64,000 nt of DNA from assembly GCF_029873635.1 (NCBI RefSeq), contig NC_080420.1, positions 124,008,719 through 124,072,718 of the forward strand, in the 5' to 3' direction. The notes under the pieces are model-generated. The model ran no database searches. It was given only the letters and a program-made list of their open reading frames with translations, and was not told the origin of the DNA. Shown piece after piece: positions 58,074-64,000 of the stretch. The stretch is from Malania oleifera. Lineage: Eukaryota > Streptophyta > Magnoliopsida > Santalales > Ximeniaceae. How positions within the stretch are numbered: the stretch's first letter is position 1; each line of letters begins with the position of its first letter. The translations under genes and the position numbers were made by a program.

Positions 58074-58689
58074 CAATGTTTTAAATGGCTCAATTGAGAC
58101 TTGCCTTGAGCCTTGCCTCAAGGCAAGGCATGCCTAAATCGCCTGAGGCTCAACTAGAATATCAAATTCCAAAAAGGCTAACACATTACATTAGATGCTG
58201 AGGCTTGCATCTGTACAAGAGGCATGCCTTTTTGCACCTTTTAACTTGAGGCTTATACATTTTGGTTGTGCGACTCTAAAGTTGGTTTTGGCTAGAATAA
58301 TTTAACCACATGTTTATATAAAAAGAACGTTGTAATATGAGTTGATTTCTAAACTCTTGAACCTCATCGTTTCCAAAATAGTTGAGAGTTGTATTTTAGA
58401 TCTTGAGAATATTTTGAACGTTGTAATGTTACAACTATCTTTTGTCCTGATATGCATAGTGAATCCAAGTTAGCAATTTTTGGATGTCAACAAGCAGTTT
58501 ATAAAGCATATTTGTTTTTTTCTTTTTACAATTTGTTTATGATTTTAATAAAAAGAATATATGCAATTTATATGCATATTTTATCTAAAAATAAAATTCT
58601 CAAAAGGCTTATACGTCAACACTTGGCTTATGCCTTGCCTGTTGAGGGTTGAAATGCCTTGTCTTACACCTTTGCCTATTGAAACATTG
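58074..58689. mobile_element. hAT-type MITE, 616 bp, with 8-bp target duplication
   Basis: Ends CAATGTTTTAAATGGC at left and CAATGTTTCAATAGGC read inward from the right. Flanks gtagtaat (58066-58073) and gtagttat (58690-58697) match at 7 of 8. Subterminal zones repeat GCCTTGCC / AAGGCAAGGC words, which can pair across the element. The core is AT-rich with no transposase. Confidence 0.8.
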
Positions 58690-60097
58690 GTAGTTATGGG
58701 TCCACAATAACTGAGAACCACAAAATGTGGTTTTCAATTTTTTACAAAACTAACAAAAGAAACAAAAAATCAGCGACATAAACAAATGTGGTGCATAACC
58801 TGTATTTTCATTGTGAAAACATAACAGAAAATAGAAATGATACCTAGCAGATCCTTCAATACTCAAACCAATTCTTTTCAATTGTTACATGTTAGACTTG
58901 TCTTCCTCACTTCTTTTTAGGCACATTCTTTGGGCATCTTCTCGGGGGTTTTGTCGTTTGATGTTGAAAGGGATTGGAGGAAGCATTATTGTAACTGATT
59001 TTAGTTGATTTCTGGGCATGTCTTGTCCTCCACATATTGTATTTCTGTTTTTTCTTTTTAATGGGATTTTTTCTTATCTAAAAAATCTGCAAATACTTCT
59101 AGACCCATCCCTGCTAGTGAACCCTCCAATTGCATCAATTAAACCCTTATTTGTTTTCTCCAAAGTTGTGCACAATCTGTCTCCTTGCCTGCCAGCTGCC
59201 CAGCAACCCCTCTATTAGCCTTAAAACCCTTTCATATCTCACTTATATTCACCCTAACCACTTTCCCTACCTCATGGTTTTAAGCCAACCACAATACTAT
59301 TGCAGTGCTACACTAGCTTGGTGTCAAGGTAAAGGATCTTCCAAGTTTCTGCCATCCTTCTTCAGCAATGGTGACCAGCACCAAATTGACTTCAAAGCTT
59401 TAGGCTATTTATCAGGATCATGAAGAAACAAAGAAGGTTTCTAACCGATTAAGGAGGGATAGGTTTATTGAAACTAAGTTTGATGGGATGTTTGAAAGTT
59501 TGCTGGAGAAGTAACCTGTGGTCAAGGGAGAGGAGGCTCAAGTTCGGTCTCTGTGCATGCAGCCACTTTCACTTTACCTCATTGTTTCCTAAGTAACCAA
59601 CCACTTTCATTCACAGGCTCACAGGCACAATAGCTTCAATTGGATATTGATGTTGATTCTATGAATTCCGGATGCAATGCAAAAGGTAGAATCTCAAACC
59701 CTATCTTACCCCCAGAGGATTTAAAAATCAAGGAGAATCTAAGTTGAATGATGTGAATAGAAGAGCTAAGCTATAAGATGATGGTTTTTATGGGGGAAAG
59801 CAATCCAGAGGTAATTCTTAATTGAGCACAGAGTCTTGAAAACTTCTTTAGGTTGCAGAAGCTAAACTAGAAAAGAACAGCAGGGTTTGGTGGACAATAT
59901 TTGGTCAAATGCAGTATGCTTTCATTAGAAATGCAGAATACATGAAAATTGCCATTAGTCTACACTTTATACCTTCTAATTACGAGAAACAAGTTCACCT
60001 CCATGATCAAAATTAGTCTGAGGACATTTTTCAATTGAAAAGTACTACTAAGTTCTATAGCTCTTCATGATCAGTATTTCCTAGGAGTGAAGGTGTG

Positions 60098-60132
<35 letters not shown>

Positions 60133-60191
60133 CCAAGGTTAAATCCCAATATCTCCTCATGATTGGCCGTCACTTGCTTTGACACCATGTT

Positions 60192-60818
60192 CAAGGCTTT
60201 AATTTTTTGGTTTTAACTAAAATTTTGAGGCTTCAAAAATATGAAAATTTTAAAGTCAAGTTCTATTTATAAAAAAATGATCAAAATTAGTGGTAAAATG
60301 TGGAATTCTTTTATGGAACTTTAGAAAATTTTTAATGTACATAACACTGCAAGATTTGGAACTAAAATATTGTAGAAAAAAATACATCATAACAAGTATG
60401 TCGTATAGGGCTCAACAACTCAAAGTGTGTTAAACATCTTCAATTAATATCAATTAAGTATATAAGCTAGTTCAACTATTGTAGTTAATGTCTAAGTTCA
60501 GCCTTACATAAAATTTCAAAAATTTTAAAGCCATTGTTCGTCTGATTCTTGATATAACCCGTATTTTAAATTAAAAAAGATTTGTTAAGATGAAAAGTTC
60601 AATTTAGAGGGTTTTGAATTTCAGCTGTCAAATTCAAGGAAAATTGGTCCCAGTAGTCAAATTTGAAAGATTTTGTTGAAAATTTGAGATTTTTACAAAT
60701 TTTGGATGATTGATAAAAAATTGTTAGACAAAAATGAATTTTACTTGATTTTGAGGGTGATGAAAAGTAGAACTTTAGATAGAAGTTTCAACAATTTTGT
60801 GTAAATTTATGGACCATG
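60192..60818. mobile_element. MITE copy 1, same family as 61325-61969
   Basis: It starts CAAGGCTTTAATTTTTTGG and ends TGTAAATTTATGGACCATG. It aligns with copy 2 along its length, for example GTGGAATTCTTTTATGGAACTTTAGAAA and TTTTGAGGGTGATGRAAA regions. It is more decayed and has no clear target duplication. Confidence 0.65.
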
Positions 60819-60829
60819 ATATGGCTCAT

Positions 60830-61290
60830 GCGATGCAAGTAGCTTATCACTGAAAGATGAGTTGAAGAAGAAGAGCTTTATAAAGCTTCCCATTGAAGGT
60901 AGCAGTGAAATTATGATGGCTATTGTAGATGCAAAGATAGGGAAGCCAATTGACAATTCTCAAGGTATATCTACATCGTCAGGATTTGCAAGAGACTTCT
61001 AGTTCGAAGGATCAAAGAATGAGATTCAATGCTTTATATGCAAAGGCTCTAGTAATTTTTTATCACAATGTCCAAATCGATTTGTGGCTTCTGTCAAAAG
61101 GATGCTTTTATTGTTTCTGCTTCGCCTGAACAAAAGGTTAAGGAGCTTCTTGTGTTGGAACTGGATTTTGATGACGATGATGATATTGCAACTGAAAGTG
61201 ATGATGAGCTGTTTTGTCATTTGTCCACTTTTTACCAAAGGAAAATGTTGGAGTACGCTTCAAGTTAACTTGGTCCCGTAGAAGTTCTTG
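60830..61290 (+). mobile_element. Ty3/gypsy gag scrap with zinc knuckle
   Basis: The plus strand near 61018-61085 reads NEIQCFICKGSSNFLSQCPN, a CCHC-like knuckle followed by an acidic stretch (DFDDDDDIATESDDELF) as in many gypsy gag proteins. It is a short broken remnant lying between the two MITE copies. Confidence 0.55.
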
Positions 61291-61324
61291 GTTCCCTTGT
61301 CTCATATATATATATATATATATA

Positions 61325-61969
61325 CAAGGTCTTAAATTTCAATTTTGACTCAAATTTTGAAGCTCGAAAAGTACGAAAATTTCGATTTGAAAAAATAATG
61401 GAAATTAGTAGAGTAAAACATGGAATTCTTTTCTAAAACTTTAGAAATGGTTAGTAGACATGAAATATAAGTTTTAGGACTAATACATCTATGTTGTATA
61501 TGAGGTGGAAAAGTTGTAATATAATATGTGTAGCGAACATATTTATAAGATAATGTGCATTAATCATATTCTCAATTAATACAAATGCAATTCATGAATC
61601 ATTTAATTATTATTTATTATACAAATAATGATAATTTAGACATGCCTGGTTTGATAAAATGTTGTTGTAAGTTCATTTTTTCATATAATTTCAGAAGCCC
61701 TCGTAATGATCTTTTTGTTTCAATAAAAAAATAAAATAAATTAAGAGAGGAATTTCACTTCGCTCCTGAATCCCTCACTTGCTGAGAAAATTTCATTTTG
61801 CAATTAAAATTTTGACCAGTTTCGCTGTAATTTTGAGATTTCGATAAATTTCAGACGATTCGTTGAAATTTGGACAGAAATTATGTAAAACGGAAATCGA
61901 CTGTCGTTTCAATTTTGAGGGTGATGGAAATTGGAAATTTGGAAAATTTTGTGGAAATTTAAGACCATG
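61325..61969. mobile_element. MITE copy 2 (645 bp)
   Basis: Terminal inverted repeats CAAGGTCTTAAATTTCAA and, read inward from the right, CATGGTCTTAAATTTCCA. Flanks tatatata (61317-61324) and tgtatata (61970-61977) match at 7 of 8, so an 8-bp duplication in a TA tract is likely. No coding capacity. Confidence 0.75.
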
Positions 61970-63521
61970 TGTATATATGTATTTATATAATGGCATGAAC
62001 TGGCTTTATGGAATTGGGGTTGACCTACTGACCTTCATTTCTGTTGCTACACTGCTCTTCATCACAGTAACTTATCTTTCAACCTAATTTCTCCCTCTCT
62101 CTCTGCAAGCCTGATCAGTGGCCCTCTCTTGTTTGCTTCAAACCTAAGCAGTGCGCATACTTGCAGACCTATTTCTACCCATTAAATCCTCTAAAATATC
62201 AATTGAGCCTTGACCTTCATCATCCAGAGCTTTGTGTTAACTGTTTCCTTGCTGCTTGTTACTGAACGGCCTGTCTTCCAGCCTCAAATGCCTTTCATAT
62301 CTCACCTATTCAGCCTAACTGCTTTCTATACCTCTTGGTTTTAAAACCACCACAACACTAGTGCAATATAGGTTTTCTAGGCTGCGTTACGCCAATATCT
62401 CTTCTTTGCCCAAAGATTAAAGATCTCAAATCATATCAGTCAAAATAATTTGTTTCTCCATTGTAGGATGGCTAGGCAGTTTTGGGCTTTTCTTTTCTCA
62501 GTTTTTGAGGAGGCTCTGGTTCTTCTTGAGACTGTTGATGTTTTCCTAATAGAGGTTTGTGAGTAATGTCTTTTTGTCAAATTTTAGGAGAGATTTATAA
62601 AATTTTGAAATTTGAAAAAGTCTGCATTGTTTCGCAAACTCTAACCCTATGCTTGAGAAAGGCCTTAGATTTAGATTTATTTGGATTTGGACAAATATAA
62701 CATAAAGTTGTATCAAATTTTGTCTATATCTACCTAAATTCAAATCAAAGGCTCAAAATCCATGCTCCTAAATATGAAGTAAGGTGTCTTTTAAATTGTA
62801 ATTTTATAGTTTTAAATTTTTAACAAACTCAACATGGACTGGGAGATTTGGGATTTTTTGGACTCTTTGGATTCTGTGCATTTCCTTTGGGATTGAGTTA
62901 CATTCAAGGCTTCTTTTTGGGCTCTTCTTTGGGTTTCTTTCAAGGTATGTTGTTGTCAGATCTTCAAAGGGATTGGAAAGGGGCTTTGTTGTTATTGTAT
63001 CTTTTGATTCTTTGCTAACGCCTGTATTACTTTTGTGTTAGGAGGATATCTTATCATCTCTCTTGAGCCTCCCATACAATAATGAATTTTCTTATATAAA
63101 AAGAGCAATGGAAGTACTGTTTGAATTTGTTTCCCTTCATCTTTAACTTCTCAAATGGTTTTGAACCTGGTTTTTCCAGCTTTTGTCTGGTTGTGAGATG
63201 TGATGCCATTTATGAGGAAATAATAGTGATTTATATTACCATATGATAATAATTGACAGGACTCTCTCTCTCTCTCTTTGAGATCATGCTTGTTTGCTAA
63301 AGCATTTGTTCTTGATTTTCCTTTTTTGTTTTCATTTCATGATTTACTTTTTTTCCCCCACTTTTCTTATTTATGTGGTTGAATTGAGAAGGGAAGTTTG
63401 TATGTGCTTTTCTCCTGATTTGTTTGAAAGGCCTTTTCTACTGATTCTATTCCGTGTTTTTTCTTCGTTATTTACTCGAGCTACACAATCAGTAATATTT
63501 TTAAATGTTAATTATGTGTAG

Positions 63522-63676
63522 GGATTATTGAACCAATAAGGTCTGGGATTAGAGATCCAAAATTAGGTGTTGGAAAGCAGGAAGAGGATGATTTTTTTAC
63601 TTCAGGGGAAAATATTCAGCGAAAAAAACTTGATGTTGAGGTAGAAGAGACGGAGGAACATGCAAAGAAGCGGGAG
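63522..63676 (+). CDS. GPATCH8-like G-patch protein, linker exon
   Basis: Acceptor TATGTGTAG at 63521, donor GTATGC at 63677, phase 1 in and 0 out. Joined to the previous exon it reads on from DEQ to GIIEPIRSGIRDPKLGVGKQ, then EEDDFFTSGENIQRKKLDVE and an acidic, lysine-rich coiled-coil-like stretch EETEEHAKKRE. It completes the G-patch and starts the linker to the zinc finger. It lies 7.56 kb from the preceding exon. Confidence 0.9.
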
Positions 63677-63924
63677 GTATGCCAATCAAACTTGCAGTTA
63701 GTAGTTGTAAATATGTCCACTGTTAGATAAATTGAGGTTGATGCTTTTATTTTCTGGAACATACATCTAATAGCAGAAGGCAGCATATAGCATATATGTG
63801 TGTCTTTTGACGGGAATGGTATATCATAAGGGAACATCAACTTTGGAAGGTCTTGAGAATTTCGTGCAGTTTTTATTACCTGGTGGCTTCTACTGCCTGC
63901 ATGGTGCACCTTATGAAAATCCAG

Positions 63925-64000
63925 GTGATAGCAGAACGTGAGCAGAAAATTCAAACAGAGGTGAAAGAAATACGAAAAGTGTTCTATTGTGAGCTCTGCA
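63925..64000 (+). CDS. GPATCH8-like G-patch protein, zinc-finger exon (cut by window end)
   Basis: Acceptor AAATCCAG at 63924, phase 0. It encodes VIAEREQKIQTEVKEIRKVF and then YCELC, the start of a C2H2 finger (FYCELCxKQY in GPATCH8-type proteins). The frame runs off the window. A G-patch followed by this finger is what separates the GPATCH8-like group from other G-patch proteins. No defect is visible in any exon. Confidence 0.9.
   Translation, partial: MIAEREQKIQTEVKEIRKVFYCELC

Larger units (their letters stand above)
59105..62390. repeat. Anonymous direct repeat pair in the intron (59105-59330 and 62170-62390)
   Basis: Both copies share CCTTTCATATCTCAC followed by a TCACCCTAACCACTTTC-like stretch, a TGGTTTTAA word and a CACAACACTA-like segment, in the same order and orientation. 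They are well diverged. No terminal features or coding potential identify the class. Confidence 0.65.

Noticed and set aside
61068-61281. 65- and 66-residue open frames with an acidic run
   Set aside because: Part of a gypsy gag scrap inside an intron rather than an exon of the G-patch gene; no fitting splice phase.

Overview
The window is nuclear DNA of a flowering plant, most likely a woody eudicot. The evidence is an RPP13-like CC-NB-LRR resistance gene, a plant GPATCH8-type G-patch gene with conventional GT-AG introns, RTE and L1 LINEs, an Au-like SINE, hAT-type MITEs, and large nests of Ty1/copia and Ty3/gypsy elements. Host coding sequence is a small fraction; transposon fossils dominate. 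The species cannot be named from sequence alone.

Layout. 1-2640: chromovirus (Ty3/gypsy) debris, partly head-to-head inverted, carrying a hAT-type MITE. 2641-10559: mostly intergenic, with one possible small-protein exon (3670-3817, minus), a MITE, an Au-like SINE, a copia fragment and an L1 fragment. 10560-20279 (minus): an NLR gene cut in two by a 5.4-kb copia element (14663-20076) that landed in the coiled-coil domain; a 1.28-kb hAT-type element (20444-21726) sits just upstream of its start. 21870-26905: a Tekay/Del-like gypsy fossil holding a 2.1-kb solo LTR. 26907-54035: one RTE-type LINE broken into four pieces by LTR elements. These are a solo LTR (27309-29453), a coding-free two-LTR element (29902-42443) that itself holds two solo LTRs, and a Tat-lineage gypsy (43886-53599) that holds a solo LTR holding another solo LTR. 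54040-64000 (plus): the first five exons of a GPATCH8-like gene, running off the window, with a 7.56-kb third intron filled with MITEs and old repeats.

The most interesting signals lie in the large non-coding LTRs (2-4 kb; solo LTRs A, C, D, E, F, G, partial LTR H and both LTRs of element B). Their overall sequences differ widely, yet in transcript orientation they share the same architecture. First comes an array of a CpG-rich palindrome, TTCGTCGACGAA, directly upstream of a TATA-like box (seen in A, C, E, F and G). A GGTAAGGG box like a 5' splice site follows, then a variable minisatellite zone. Next is a conserved box (CTTACTGAGAGGTGTCTCACC type) that contains a branch-point-like CTTAC and can form two alternative hairpins, and some 25-45 nt further on a TTTTTCAGG box like a 3' splice site. 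I infer a leader intron housed inside the LTR and kept across diverged families. Element B adds a second oddity: tandem 157/158-bp copies of its U5 end, each carrying the first 10 nt of the primer-binding region, two copies in one LTR and three in the other, with only 415 bp between the LTRs.

How the genes work together: the two host genes are not obviously linked. The NLR is a pseudogene (split, P-loop lysine absent, frame broken in several places). The G-patch gene looks intact as far as it is visible.
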